From the NCBI RefSeq assembly GCF_014168535.1, contig NZ_CP060007.1, forward strand, positions 1,674,001-1,738,000: DNA of 64,000 bases, read 5' to 3'. The notes below the pieces were generated by a model that saw nothing but the letters and a program-made list of their open reading frames with translations, did not search any database and had not been told where the DNA came from. The DNA is from Lacibacter sediminis. Its GTDB lineage: Bacteria > Bacteroidota > Bacteroidia > Chitinophagales > Chitinophagaceae. Every line of letters begins with the position of its first letter. Within the stretch, counting starts at the first letter, position 1. The translations under genes and the position numbers were made by a program. Below are positions 54,624-64,000 of the stretch, piece by piece.

Positions 54624-57600
54624 ATGCTTGTGCTAAAAAGGAATTTACCCTCTCACATTGGCTTATTCTGCTTCTTGCTTTTAATGAGCCTTCAGTCATT
54701 TTCACAAACAATTACTGTTAGCGGTACAGTTATTAATGCAGGTGATAATACGCCTGTAGTAGGTGTGTCAGTTGTACAACAAGGTTCTGATAAAGGAACC
54801 ACAACCAACCAAAAAGGTTTTTTCAGCTTAGGTGTATCGGGTAGTAAACCTGTACTATTGTTCAGCAGTGTAGGTTTTCAAACTTATACACTTACATGGG
54901 ATGGCACTTCGGCCATTACCATAAAACTTGAACCGGAAGTTGCTGCATTGCAGGATGTAGTAGTAGTGGGTTATGGTACTCAAAAAAAGATCAATCAAAC
55001 AGGCGCCACACAAACATTGAAATTAGATGATGCCGTAAATCAACCCGTTACCAATTCATCGCAATTGATGTATGGTAAGTTTTCAGGTGTGCAACTCACG
55101 CAGGGCAATGGCTTACCGGGGGCAGATGGTTCTACCATTACCATTCGTGGTGTAGGCACATTTGGTTCTGTTACACCATTGGTGGTGATCGACAATATAC
55201 AATACAGCGGATTGGAAGTGTTCAATAATTTAGCACCTTCCGATATCGAAACTATCTCTGTATTGAAAGATGCATCGGCGAGTGCAATTTATGGTGCAAG
55301 AGGTGCAAACGGAGTAATCGTAGTTACAACAAAAAAAGGAAAGAGCGGCGCTATGAGCGTTATCTATAATAGCTACACCGGTTTTCAGGAAATAACCGTT
55401 GTTCCGAAGTATCTGAATGCTGTGCAATATGCTACACTGAAAAACGAAAAAGATATTAATGCAAATACTTCTCCAAATCCAACACCGATACGTTACACGC
55501 AGGCAAATATCCAGGCCATCATTGATGGTTCCAATCCAGATCAATATGCAAATACCAACTGGGCGAATGAAATTTTAAGAAGAGCGCCTATTCAAAATCA
55601 TTACCTGGCTTTTTCTGGTGGTAATGATAAAACTACTTACAGAGTTTCTCTTGGTTACCTGAACCAGGAAGCGATTGTAAGAGGTAAATTCAAAAACGAA
55701 CGTTTCAATCTAAGTTTAAATATTAATTCAAATGTAAAAAGCTGGTTGACTATTTCCAATGTTACCAATATGTACTGGACACGCTTCAAGGGGCCTTCAG
55801 GTGGAGCAGACGCCATTACTGGTGAAACAGGAATCATTAATCAGTTTCAACGTTCGGCGCCAACAATTCCGGCTTATTATTCCAATGGAGCGTACGGTAT
55901 TGTTGATGGTTCTTATCTATATACCAATTTCAGTTTTCCTTCAACCAATCCTTTGCAAAGAGGAGTGCTGGGCGATTACAGCAGTGATGATATTAATATT
56001 GCGGAGCGTTTTGGCGTAAAAGTAGATTTCAATAAACATCTGTCATTTGAAACCAGTGGAAGTGTGAATATGAGTTTTGGAAACACGTCTAACTTTAGTC
56101 CTACGAATTCTACATACGATTGGGCAGGCAATCTTGTAGGACAAACAGCAGTGAATACGTTAAACAACGGTACAAGTTTTAATTACCGTTTGTTGAACGA
56201 AAACATTTTACGTTATGGTAAAAAATTCGGCGACAGACATGATCTTTCTGTTTTGCTTGGTCATTCGGTTATCTATAATAGGAACGATGGTTTTTCCGGT
56301 TCGTTACAGTCGTTTCCAACAAATGCTTTACAGGAGTTTGATGCAGGAGGTGTACTCAATCCCAACGTAGCCGGTAGTGCTTCTGAAGAATCGGTACAGT
56401 CATTCTTTTCACGGATCAATTATATTTATGATGGTAAGTACCTGCTGGAATTCAATGTGAGAAGAGATGGTTCTTCTAAATTTGGCCCCAATAATCGATA
56501 TGCTAATTTTCCTTCAGCTTCAGCAGGATGGAGAATCAGCGACGAAAAATTCATGCGTAAAGTAGGTTGGATTTCAGATTTAAAATTAAGAGCGAGCTGG
56601 GGTATAACCGGAAATGACAATATTGGAAATTATATTTTTGACCAGACTTACAATGCAGGGTTGGATTACTTCTTAGGCACCAATACAATTGTGAGTGCAG
56701 TAGCTGTTACCCGATTAGCAAATTCTACAATTCGTTGGGAAAAAGTAGAGCAGTATGATATTGGTTTGGATGCAGGCTTTTTCCGCAACCGTTTATCCGT
56801 TACGGCAGATTATTTCAAGCGAATGAGTTCAGATGTGCTGTACGGTAACTTCCCGGTTCCCGCATCAATTGGTGTTACCAGTCTGGCAGCTCAAAACTCA
56901 GCCAGCATGCTTAACAGCGGAGTAGAACTGGCGGTTAATTACAGAGGAAATTTTAAAGGTCTCAATTACAGTGTTGGTGCTAGCATGAGCAAATTCGCAG
57001 ATAACCAAGTTACAGGATTAGGCGACAGGGGTTTAGAAACGATCAACAATGAAAGTATCATACGTATTGGTGTTCCCTTCAATGCTTATTTTGGCTATAA
57101 AACACTGGGTATTTTTCAAACAGCAGCAGAAGTAGCTGCGGCACCTAAGCAGTTTGGCAGTAACCTTACAGCACCTGGCGATATTCGATATGCTGATCTG
57201 TCTGGTCCCGAAGGGAAGCCCGATGGTGTTATTAATGCAATGGACAGAACTGTCATAGGAAATCCTTATCCAAGTATGATCTATAATTTCAACACCAGTT
57301 TATCCTATAAAGGTTTTGACTTTAATGTTGTGTTTGAAGGCTTAAATGGATTGGACCGTATACTCAACGACAATGGACAAACGCCAATGGAAGGCGATCG
57401 GAATAATGCTTTATCATATTGGACTGGTCGCTGGACTCCACAGAACCCTTCTGCCAAACTACCCCGTTTAGGTGGTGTGAACAATTCAGTGATTTCCGAT
57501 TTCTACGTCGAGGATGTATCGTACCTCCGTATGCGCAACCTGGAAATAGGGTATACGTTACCGTTACGTTTGTCTGAGAAAGCAGGTATGTCGAAACTGC

Positions 57601-57740
57601 GGATTTATGTAGGCGGACAAAACTTATTGACCTTTACCAAGCTGGAAAATTTTGATCCGGAAAGGGCAAGAGGTGGTAACACAGATCAGTTGGCACCCTT
57701 ATATAAAGTGTACACCATAGGCTTAAACGTTAAATTTTAA
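54624..57740 (+). CDS. SusC/RagA family TonB-dependent receptor (glycan locus)
   Basis: An outer-membrane transporter of 1038 residues that imports oligosaccharides at the expense of proton motive force through TonB. A signal peptide (LLMSLQSFSQ) is followed by a carboxypeptidase-regulatory-like domain (VSGTVINAGDNTPVVGVSV), the TonB-box region VVVVGYGTQKK, a plug with LVVIDNIQYSG and LAPSDIETISVLKDASASAIYGARGANGVI, and a barrel ending TIGLNVKF. It lacks the N-terminal signalling domain of the first SusC in this window, so it is not under sigma/anti-sigma control; a candidate HTCS operator lies 90 bases before its start. The SusD partner starts 5 bases after its stop. Confidence 0.96.
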   Translation: MLVLKRNLPSHIGLFCFLLLMSLQSFSQTITVSGTVINAGDNTPVVGVSVVQQGSDKGTTTNQKGFFSLGVSGSKPVLLFSSVGFQTYTLTWDGTSAITIKLEPEVAALQDVVVVGYGTQKKINQTGATQTLKLDDAVNQPVTNSSQLMYGKFSGVQLTQGNGLPGADGSTITIRGVGTFGSVTPLVVIDNIQYSGLEVFNNLAPSDIETISVLKDASASAIYGARGANGVIVVTTKKGKSGAMSVIYNSYTGFQEITVVPKYLNAVQYATLKNEKDINANTSPNPTPIRYTQANIQAIIDGSNPDQYANTNWANEILRRAPIQNHYLAFSGGNDKTTYRVSLGYLNQEAIVRGKFKNERFNLSLNINSNVKSWLTISNVTNMYWTRFKGPSGGADAITGETGIINQFQRSAPTIPAYYSNGAYGIVDGSYLYTNFSFPSTNPLQRGVLGDYSSDDINIAERFGVKVDFNKHLSFETSGSVNMSFGNTSNFSPTNSTYDWAGNLVGQTAVNTLNNGTSFNYRLLNENILRYGKKFGDRHDLSVLLGHSVIYNRNDGFSGSLQSFPTNALQEFDAGGVLNPNVAGSASEESVQSFFSRINYIYDGKYLLEFNVRRDGSSKFGPNNRYANFPSASAGWRISDEKFMRKVGWISDLKLRASWGITGNDNIGNYIFDQTYNAGLDYFLGTNTIVSAVAVTRLANSTIRWEKVEQYDIGLDAGFFRNRLSVTADYFKRMSSDVLYGNFPVPASIGVTSLAAQNSASMLNSGVELAVNYRGNFKGLNYSVGASMSKFADNQVTGLGDRGLETINNESIIRIGVPFNAYFGYKTLGIFQTAAEVAAAPKQFGSNLTAPGDIRYADLSGPEGKPDGVINAMDRTVIGNPYPSMIYNFNTSLSYKGFDFNVVFEGLNGLDRILNDNGQTPMEGDRNNALSYWTGRWTPQNPSAKLPRLGGVNNSVISDFYVEDVSYLRMRNLEIGYTLPLRLSEKAGMSKLRIYVGGQNLLTFTKLENFDPERARGGNTDQLAPLYKVYTIGLNVKF

Positions 57741-57745
57741 TTGTA

Positions 57746-59302
57746 ATGAAAAAGATAATCACAATCATAATAATTCTTGCTCTAACCGGTTGTTCCAAAG
57801 ATTTTTTAGACAGACGTTCTCTCGTACAATTAGGTGAGGCAAGCTTCTGGAAAAACGAGCAAGAAGCCCGTTTAGGTATAAATGGTATTTATGATGTATT
57901 GCAGGACCGTGTTTTATACAGCGGCACCCTCAATGCAACAGGAGGAGCGAGTTTTCACATGTATGATTGTTTCGGCGACAATGCTTTTAATAGTTACAAG
58001 TTTGAAGGTCCGGGCAATTTTATGGAGTCGAATATTGATCAGTCAAATCTTCTGTTCAGTAATTTGTGGAATTCCCTGTACAAGGGAATTGGGCGTGCGA
58101 ATGCGGCGCTTGAGAATCTGGAAAAAATTCCTGCAGCTAATATTTCTGATGCCAGTAAAAAATCACTTATCGGACAGGCGAAGTTTCTGAGAGGTTTGTT
58201 TTATTCGCAACTCGCCATTTATTTTCAGGACGCTCCTTTAATTTTAAAAGTTCAAAAATTAGAAGAGGCTTACGTACCAAAGAATACTTATGTAGAACTT
58301 TCTGCCCAGGTTGTAAAAGATCTCACAGAAGCAGTTGATCTGCTTCCTGCTTCTCATCCTGCATCAGACTATGGATATGCGACTAAAGGAGCAGCTTTGG
58401 GTTTGTTAGCACGTTTTCATCTGTATAATAAAAATTACCAGGGAGTTTTGGATGCTACAACACCAATGTTAACATTAGGCTATTCGCTCAATACTAGTTA
58501 TGCTCAACTGTTTACTGAGCAGGGTGAATTTTCGAAAGAAGTAGTTTTTTCGATTCGCTTTAATCAAGATGTGTCTAATAACGGAGAATTATTTTCGGCT
58601 TCATTCGCAGCTTTACCTAAGGTTAACTACCAGCCCATGAAAAATTTGGTGGAAGATTATTATTGTACAGATGGCAAACCCATTACTACGTCACCTTTAT
58701 ACAATCCAGCTACGCCACAAACAAGAAAAGTAAACCGTGATCCTCGTTTAACAGCATCGGTTTATTTTAATCAAGATACATTTTTAACCGATCTCAGTCG
58801 GAGATTTACGGGCAATACAGCAACCACTTATGGCCTTAGAAAATATCTTCGCAGAACATCAGTATCCGCAACTGGTATTGGAATATTTTCACCGGGAGGC
58901 CAGGATTTTTATGCGATCCGTTATGCTGATATATTATTAATGCGTGCAGAAGCGATGATTGAATTGAATCAATTGTCAACTGCTTATCCATTGATCAATC
59001 AGGTTCGTGCAAGAGTGACTATGCCTTCTGTTGAATCTGCAGAAGGTGCCGGTTTAAGCCAGGATGCGTTGCGGACTGTGTTACGTCATGAAAGAAGAGT
59101 AGAACTGGCATTTGAAGGATTGCGTTATTTCGATCTGAAACGTTGGGGTACATTAGAACAGGCTTACCAGAGAGCAAGAGCAGATGCTGTACCTGCATAC
59201 AATCCTACTTATATGCCCGGTGGCAAGTCGGAAGTCTTTGCGATCCCATTAACAGAGTTGAATGCAAATAATAAACTTGTACAAAATCCGCTTTGGAAAT
59301 AA
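57746..59302 (+). CDS. SusD/RagB family outer-membrane lipoprotein (glycan locus)
   Basis: A 518-residue surface glycan-binding lipoprotein. The lipobox is LTGC at about residue 16, followed by SKDFLDRRSLVQLGEASFWKNEQEAR, a usual SusD start. Helical blocks include IGQAKFLRGLFYSQLAIYFQDAPLI and RYADILLMRAEAMIELNQLS, and RHERRVELAFEGLRYFDLKRW marks the C-terminal part. It begins 5 bases after the SusC stop, so the two are co-translated and form the import complex of the locus. A strong stem-loop ends the transcript. The ligand is presumably the oligosaccharide made by the secreted GH16 and GH128-type enzymes. Confidence 0.95.
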   Translation: MKKIITIIIILALTGCSKDFLDRRSLVQLGEASFWKNEQEARLGINGIYDVLQDRVLYSGTLNATGGASFHMYDCFGDNAFNSYKFEGPGNFMESNIDQSNLLFSNLWNSLYKGIGRANAALENLEKIPAANISDASKKSLIGQAKFLRGLFYSQLAIYFQDAPLILKVQKLEEAYVPKNTYVELSAQVVKDLTEAVDLLPASHPASDYGYATKGAALGLLARFHLYNKNYQGVLDATTPMLTLGYSLNTSYAQLFTEQGEFSKEVVFSIRFNQDVSNNGELFSASFAALPKVNYQPMKNLVEDYYCTDGKPITTSPLYNPATPQTRKVNRDPRLTASVYFNQDTFLTDLSRRFTGNTATTYGLRKYLRRTSVSATGIGIFSPGGQDFYAIRYADILLMRAEAMIELNQLSTAYPLINQVRARVTMPSVESAEGAGLSQDALRTVLRHERRVELAFEGLRYFDLKRWGTLEQAYQRARADAVPAYNPTYMPGGKSEVFAIPLTELNANNKLVQNPLWK

Positions 59303-59350
59303 TGATGTAAATGAACAGCTGTAATATTGATTCGAGGTTATCCGGTCTGC

Positions 59351-59390
59351 AAACAAATGATCCGCTCAAACCTGAGCGGATCATTTGTTT
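59351..59390. terminator. Terminator after the SusC/SusD operon
   Basis: A perfect 18-pair stem (59351-59368 with 59373-59390) around the loop AACC, with an A tract on one side and a T tract on the other, so it can work for both strands. It separates the SusD gene from the minus-strand regulator gene. Confidence 0.88.
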
Positions 59391-59581
59391 TATCATTCGC
59401 TGGTGTTATGGTTGCATGATTGAAAAATAGTTACTGTAGCGGTTATCATGTTGCACACAGGCTTTCGTTTTGTAGATTAAAAGTAATACAGTGATTTCTT
59501 CAGATCTTTTGTTGCTTCAGTTGTTTATTCAATATTTGTAAATCGAAACACAAATGAGTATGGCTATTCAATTGAAACAAA

Positions 59582-62377
59582 TCATGTTGTTCCTTTTTCT
59601 TTAAATGCTTTGGGTGATAAACCCGTTTTACTTTTAAATACGGTGGAAAAATATGCGGCAGTGGAAAAACCGGTTTTGTAAGCTACTTCAGCAATAGATA
59701 GCCCTTCGTGCTGTAGATAATACTTGGCTTTTTGAATACGTGTGTTTAATACATACTCATTGATAGTGGTATCCATCAACGATTTTATTTTTCTGTGCAA
59801 CTGTATTTTCGAAAGATTCAGTTCTTTGCTGATGTCATCAACAGAGAGATTTTCATTGGATATATTTCGTTCAACAATCGAAATAAAATCTGCAACCAAA
59901 CGACGGTCTGTTACATTTCCACCACTCTTTATTCCCACAGGTATTTCGCTACTGTAATGGCTCTTAAGTTTCTGCCGGTTTGTAAGAAGACTGCTGATCG
60001 TTTTTTCCAATATCGAAAAATTGAAAGGCTTGGCCACATAAGCATCTGCAGCAATTTCAAGACCTGTCATTTGTTGTTGTGCCGATGTCTTGGCGGTTAA
60101 TAGTATTACCGGTATATGAGAAGTACGGATGTCTTTTTTTAATTCTTCGGTTAAAGTAAAACCATCTTTTACAGGCATCATAACATCGGAAATAACGAGA
60201 TCGGGCATTTGGTCAAATACGGTCTGCAGTCCTTTGGCACCATTTTCTGCTTCATATATATAATAAGATTCTGAAAGCTTTTGCCTGAGAAATTTTCTCA
60301 TTTCCGGGTTGTCTTCAATAATTACAATAGAACCCAGTTTTTCTTTTTTATCCTGTTCATTGCCCGGTAAAAAAACTTCTTCCGAATAAAGATCCGACAT
60401 AAATATTTCTTCTTCCTCACTGCTGAACTTTTGTATTTCGTTCGCCAACGATAATTCTGTTTCTGTGAAATGATCTTTCCCCAGCGGAAGCCTTACTGTA
60501 AAAATGCTGCCTTTATTTTTTTGACTACTTACCGTTATACTTCCATGATGCAGTGTTATCAGTTCTTTAGTTAGTGGCAAACCAAGCCCCGATCCTTTAT
60601 GACTGCCATAGTCTCCCTGGTAAAAAATGTCGAACACCTGGTTCATTTCTTCAGGCAACATTCCTCTTCCATTATCTTCTACTTTAATGATGGCATTTGA
60701 TGCAACAGGATCTTTTTCCAGCGACACAGTAATGAAACCACCCTCTGATGTAAACTTGAACGCATTGGAAAGAAGGTTAAATAATATTTTATCGAGCATT
60801 CCCTGGTCGCCCCAAATAAATAAAGCTCTTTCACGGGTGATGAGTCTGCAATCAATATTACGTTTATCAGCAAGCGGTTGAAAAGTTTGAACAATTTCGT
60901 TTACAAAAAGCACGAGATCGGTCTCGGTGGCTTTTACCTGCATTTTATTAAACTCGATCTTTCTGAAATCGATCAACTGGTTCACGAGTCGCAGGAGACG
61001 TTGTGTATTTTTTTGAATAAGCTGTAGTGGTTGTTTGGTTGATGGGGGGAGTTTTGAAAAATCAAGCAGTTCTTCAACCGGGCCAAGTATAAGACTGAGC
61101 GGCGTGCGGAATTCATGAGAAATATTAGTGAAAAAATTAAGTCTGGCTTCGTGTGCAGCTTCTGCTTTCGCCGACATTTCAATTAACTGTTCACTTTTCT
61201 TTTGCACCTCATCATTCTTTTGCGCAAGTTGTTTGTTGATGCGTCGGTTCAATTGACGTGAATAAAAAAGAAGACCGGCAAAACAGAATGTCAATGCAAG
61301 TGTAATTCCAAGCACATATAACAGGTTGCGTTGTGTTTGATAAGTCTGCTGCTGCTTATCCATAACCGCTTGCTGCTGCTCAATATCTTTTTGCTGCTCT
61401 AATATTTTATCTGCCTGCAAAGATGTCATCCGAACATTTCCGCTGTCAACCACCAGAGTTTGCAACACAGTTTCTTTAGGCACGGGCCGGTTGTTCAGTA
61501 TACTCACTGCATTGCGGATCGATTCTGCACCACCGGTTGGATATAATACAGAAGCTGTAATGATATTGTTGCTCACATATTCCATTCCTGCACCCTTCCC
61601 GGGAAGTGCATCAACACCAATTATTTTTACCGGGGGCAAGCGCTTTTCTTTGAAAACTTCGTAAGCGCCAAGCGCCATTACATCGTTGTGTGCAAACACC
61701 AGCCTTGGGTTTGCAGCACTGTCAATCACTTTCAACAATGCTTCTTTGGCGGTTGGCTTTACCCAGTCGCCATTGATTTTTTTTATGATTCTTATATTTT
61801 TATACGGAGCCAAAGCATCGGCAAAACCTTTGCGGCGTTCAATGGCAGGCGATGAAGCAGGTAATCCACCAATTTCAACAATGTTTCCTGACTCGCCAAG
61901 TAACGAGGCAGCATAGTTGCCGGCTATTTTACCAATCTCATAATTATCGGCACCAATATAATTGTTGTAAAGCTGTGACGCAATCTTGCGATCAACCACA
62001 ATAACGGGGATGCCTTTATTATAAACTTCTTCTACAATAGGTGTAAGCGGTACGGCTTCGTTGGGCGAAATAATCAGAAGGTCAATGTTTTCCTTCAGTA
62101 ATTCTTTTACCTGTTTTATTTGCAGTGCACTATTGTCATTGGCCTGCTTGTATAACAATCTGAAATCGGGATTAAAGGCCAGTTCCCTGCGCATTTCTCC
62201 AATCATGGCTTTACGCCAGTTATCTGCATCGCCACATTGCGAAAAACCAATCAGGTATTTTTTCTCCTTCTCCATTTTACAGGACATCGTACAGGAAACC
62301 AACAGGAAAAAAAACATTCCGTTGACCCATATTCTGGAGAATAGGATAACCCTTGAGATAATGGCAAAGCAGTTCAT
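59582..62377 (-). CDS. Hybrid two-component system regulator with periplasmic sugar-binding sensor
   Basis: A 931-residue sensor and regulator in one chain. A signal or lipoprotein-like segment (LLVSCTMSC) is followed by a periplasmic binding-protein domain of the LacI/RbsB type (about 41-300: GFSQCGDADNWRKAM, IISPNEAVPLTPIVEEVY, FAHNDVMALGAYEVF), a Gln-rich coiled-coil linker (about 315-345) and a membrane helix (about 350-370). The cytoplasmic part has a histidine kinase (His421 in NISHEFRTPLS, ATP site GSGLGLPLTKE), a receiver (Asp731 in DLVISDVMMP) and an AraC-type domain (LSIAEVAYKTGFSTAAYFS). The binding domain points to a monosaccharide ligand. It is divergent from a sugar-porter gene 216 bases away, which is its likely target. 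Confidence 0.94.
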   Translation of the reverse strand: MNCFAIISRVILFSRIWVNGMFFFLLVSCTMSCKMEKEKKYLIGFSQCGDADNWRKAMIGEMRRELAFNPDFRLLYKQANDNSALQIKQVKELLKENIDLLIISPNEAVPLTPIVEEVYNKGIPVIVVDRKIASQLYNNYIGADNYEIGKIAGNYAASLLGESGNIVEIGGLPASSPAIERRKGFADALAPYKNIRIIKKINGDWVKPTAKEALLKVIDSAANPRLVFAHNDVMALGAYEVFKEKRLPPVKIIGVDALPGKGAGMEYVSNNIITASVLYPTGGAESIRNAVSILNNRPVPKETVLQTLVVDSGNVRMTSLQADKILEQQKDIEQQQAVMDKQQQTYQTQRNLLYVLGITLALTFCFAGLLFYSRQLNRRINKQLAQKNDEVQKKSEQLIEMSAKAEAAHEARLNFFTNISHEFRTPLSLILGPVEELLDFSKLPPSTKQPLQLIQKNTQRLLRLVNQLIDFRKIEFNKMQVKATETDLVLFVNEIVQTFQPLADKRNIDCRLITRERALFIWGDQGMLDKILFNLLSNAFKFTSEGGFITVSLEKDPVASNAIIKVEDNGRGMLPEEMNQVFDIFYQGDYGSHKGSGLGLPLTKELITLHHGSITVSSQKNKGSIFTVRLPLGKDHFTETELSLANEIQKFSSEEEEIFMSDLYSEEVFLPGNEQDKKEKLGSIVIIEDNPEMRKFLRQKLSESYYIYEAENGAKGLQTVFDQMPDLVISDVMMPVKDGFTLTEELKKDIRTSHIPVILLTAKTSAQQQMTGLEIAADAYVAKPFNFSILEKTISSLLTNRQKLKSHYSSEIPVGIKSGGNVTDRRLVADFISIVERNISNENLSVDDISKELNLSKIQLHRKIKSLMDTTINEYVLNTRIQKAKYYLQHEGLSIAEVAYKTGFSTAAYFSTVFKSKTGLSPKAFKEKGTT

Positions 62378-62593
62378 TATTTAAAAGTAGGATTATTGAT
62401 ATTATTTTAGAAGAGTTGGTTGTAAAATTAAAAGCCGGCAGATGAACTATTTTAAAAAATGCTCATTAATAGATTGATTATCATTAGAATTTAAATATTT
62501 GATCGCTTGATATAAAATTGAAACAATATGATGAAAAACTGAAACATTTTTCCTGCATCTCGAGCCTAAGTTGTGTCAAATTGCTTTTGCCAT

Positions 62594-64000
62594 ATGAATC
62601 AGAAACTCATTTTTTGGAGCATAGTTGTTGCTCTTGGTGGTTTGCTCTTTGGGATGGATGTTGCCGTTATCTCCGGGGCTGAACAGGAAATTCAAAGACT
62701 TTGGAATCTAAGCGACGTAGTACACGGCCAAGCCATTGCTTCTGCACTTTATGGTACCATTATCGGTGCACTTTTCGGAGGAATCCCGGCTGAAAAATTT
62801 GGAAGGAAAAAGGTATTGATCTGGATTGGCCTGCTCTTCCTGGTGTCGGCAATTGGGTCCGCAGTTGCTGCGGATGTTGTATCGTTCATGGCATTCCGGT
62901 TTTTAGGTGGCTTGGGTGTTGGGGCATCTTCAGTAGTGGCACCTATGTTTATTTCAGAAATCGCACCTGCAAAAAACCGGGGGAAATTGGTTGCCACTTT
63001 TCAATTCAATATTGTATTCGGCATTTTGCTGGCTTATTTCTCTAATTACTTTTTAAGTAATATAGGCGAAGATGCATGGCGATGGATGCTGGGTGTGTTG
63101 GCAATTCCGGCATTACTATTTGTTGCTCTCATGTTTTTTGTACCCGAAAGTCCACGTTGGTTAATGGTGCATAGAAACGACTATGCCAAGGCACGTGAAA
63201 TTTTACAAGTGTCCGATCCTGAAGGTGTGGATGAAGCCATTAAAGCAATTCATCAATCAATAGACGAAGAAAAACAACAGGCAACACTTGCCACGTTCTT
63301 TACAAAACGTTTTACAAAACCAATTATACTTGCTTTTCTTATTGCCTTCTTTAACCAGATGAGCGGCATTAATGCCATCATCTATTTTGCTCCAAGGGTT
63401 TTCGAAATGGCGGGCATAGGTAAAAGCGCTGCTTTTTTACAAAGTGCTGGTATAGGCTTAGCCAATCTTGTGTTTACCATGCTTGGTTTGTATCTCATTG
63501 ATCGCATTGGCCGCAAAAAATTAATGCTCATTGGTTCCATCGGGTATATTATTTCGCTGGGTGCAGTAGCCGCAGCTTTTTACTTTCAATGGTTAGGTGG
63601 AGTAGTTGTACCTGTTTTGCTTTTCGTTTTTATTGCTGCACATGCTATTGGGCAGGGTGCTGTAATATGGGTCTTTATTTCAGAAATTTTTCCCAACCAG
63701 GTAAGATCTTATGGCCAGTCGCTCGGCAGCTCCACCCATTGGGTAATGGCCGCTATTGTAACAAGTGTGTTCCCGTTGTTTGCCAACAATCCTGCAATTG
63801 GTCCTGTAAAAATCTTTTTCTTTTTTATGCTGATGATGCTGTTGCAATTGCTTTGGGTATTATTTAAAATGCCCGAGACCAAGGGTGTTCCTTTAGAACA
63901 ATTAGAAGCACAACTGCTGAACAAGCCGTTACAAAAAGAGAAGGCTGTAACTGAAAAACCGGCAACGTTGCCAGGTAAAAACTTAATCTCTCACAAATAA
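62594..64000 (+). CDS. MFS sugar transporter, sugar-porter family (XylE-like)
   Basis: An inner-membrane sugar:proton symporter of about 468 residues with twelve helices. Hallmarks are LGGLLFGMDVAVISGA in the first helix, PAEKFGRKKVLI, GLGVGASSVVAPMFISEIAP, PESPRWLM after helix 6, and the second GRKK block (IDRIGRKKLMLIG) with PETKG near the C-terminus. The ATG at 62594 was chosen over a GTG at 62573, since family members start just before KLIFWSIVVAL. The gene ends on the last base of the window. It is divergent from the regulator with a periplasmic sugar-binding sensor, which probably induces it when the free sugar is present. The sugar itself, for example galactose, xylose or fucose, is not fixed. 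Confidence 0.93.
   Translation: MNQKLIFWSIVVALGGLLFGMDVAVISGAEQEIQRLWNLSDVVHGQAIASALYGTIIGALFGGIPAEKFGRKKVLIWIGLLFLVSAIGSAVAADVVSFMAFRFLGGLGVGASSVVAPMFISEIAPAKNRGKLVATFQFNIVFGILLAYFSNYFLSNIGEDAWRWMLGVLAIPALLFVALMFFVPESPRWLMVHRNDYAKAREILQVSDPEGVDEAIKAIHQSIDEEKQQATLATFFTKRFTKPIILAFLIAFFNQMSGINAIIYFAPRVFEMAGIGKSAAFLQSAGIGLANLVFTMLGLYLIDRIGRKKLMLIGSIGYIISLGAVAAAFYFQWLGGVVVPVLLFVFIAAHAIGQGAVIWVFISEIFPNQVRSYGQSLGSSTHWVMAAIVTSVFPLFANNPAIGPVKIFFFFMLMMLLQLLWVLFKMPETKGVPLEQLEAQLLNKPLQKEKAVTEKPATLPGKNLISHK

Noticed and set aside
59310..59430. A short plus-strand frame after the SusD gene
   Set aside because: It runs straight through the perfect 18-pair terminator and shows no protein feature.

Overview
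The window reads as a chromosomal segment of a Bacteroidota bacterium, most likely of the Chitinophagaceae type. The support is: several SusC/SusD pairs, a FecI-like sigma factor with a FecR anti-sigma gene feeding a TonB receptor, two hybrid two-component regulators (HTCS), secretion-system-9 type C-terminal sorting domains on giant secreted enzymes, weak Shine-Dalgarno signals and several GTG/TTG starts. No rRNA, tRNA, CRISPR array or intact insertion sequence was seen.

Layout. (1) 1-5375: the end of one polysaccharide utilisation locus, with the 3' part of a SusD gene, a GH10 xylanase lipoprotein, a GH2 enzyme and an agarase-like clan GH-A enzyme. (2) 5376-6200: a long spacer with twin hairpins and no recognised gene. 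(3) 6201-9773: a thiol-redox group (free-standing DsbD N-domain protein, full DsbD, cysteine-synthase-like enzyme). (4) 9955-19682: ECF sigma, FecR, SusC, SusD, a TlpA-like and a thioredoxin-like protein in one direction. (5) 19841-20163: a truncated second copy of the agarase-like gene's 3' end. (6) 20284-64000: a large locus with a 2155-residue GH128-type modular protein on the minus strand, an FAD oxidoreductase, three GH2-family members across the window (two here), an ExuT-like and a sugar-porter transporter, a sialate O-acetylesterase-type esterase, a beta-helix protein, three sulfatases, a formylglycine-generating enzyme, a GH29 enzyme, a GH16 enzyme, a SusC/SusD pair and two HTCS regulators.

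How they work together (inference). Locus 6 looks built for a branched, sulfated and probably acetylated glycan with galactose- or uronate-type beta linkages and fucose or L-galactose type alpha linkages. GH16 and GH128 enzymes would cut the chain outside the cell, SusC/SusD would import oligomers, and sulfatases (matured by the local formylglycine-generating enzyme), the esterase, GH2 and GH29 enzymes would trim them in the periplasm. Monomers would enter by the two MFS carriers. The exact substrate cannot be settled from sequence alone.

Most notable signals: a short motif close to ACCCCTTTTTTGA recurs before seven starts in locus 6 only, and in five cases lies 76-90 bases before the start codon. 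It is a candidate operator for the locus regulator. One of these sites sits in front of a dead GH16 lipoprotein gene, and another gap holds a frameshifted sulfatase remnant, so the locus has lost enzymes.
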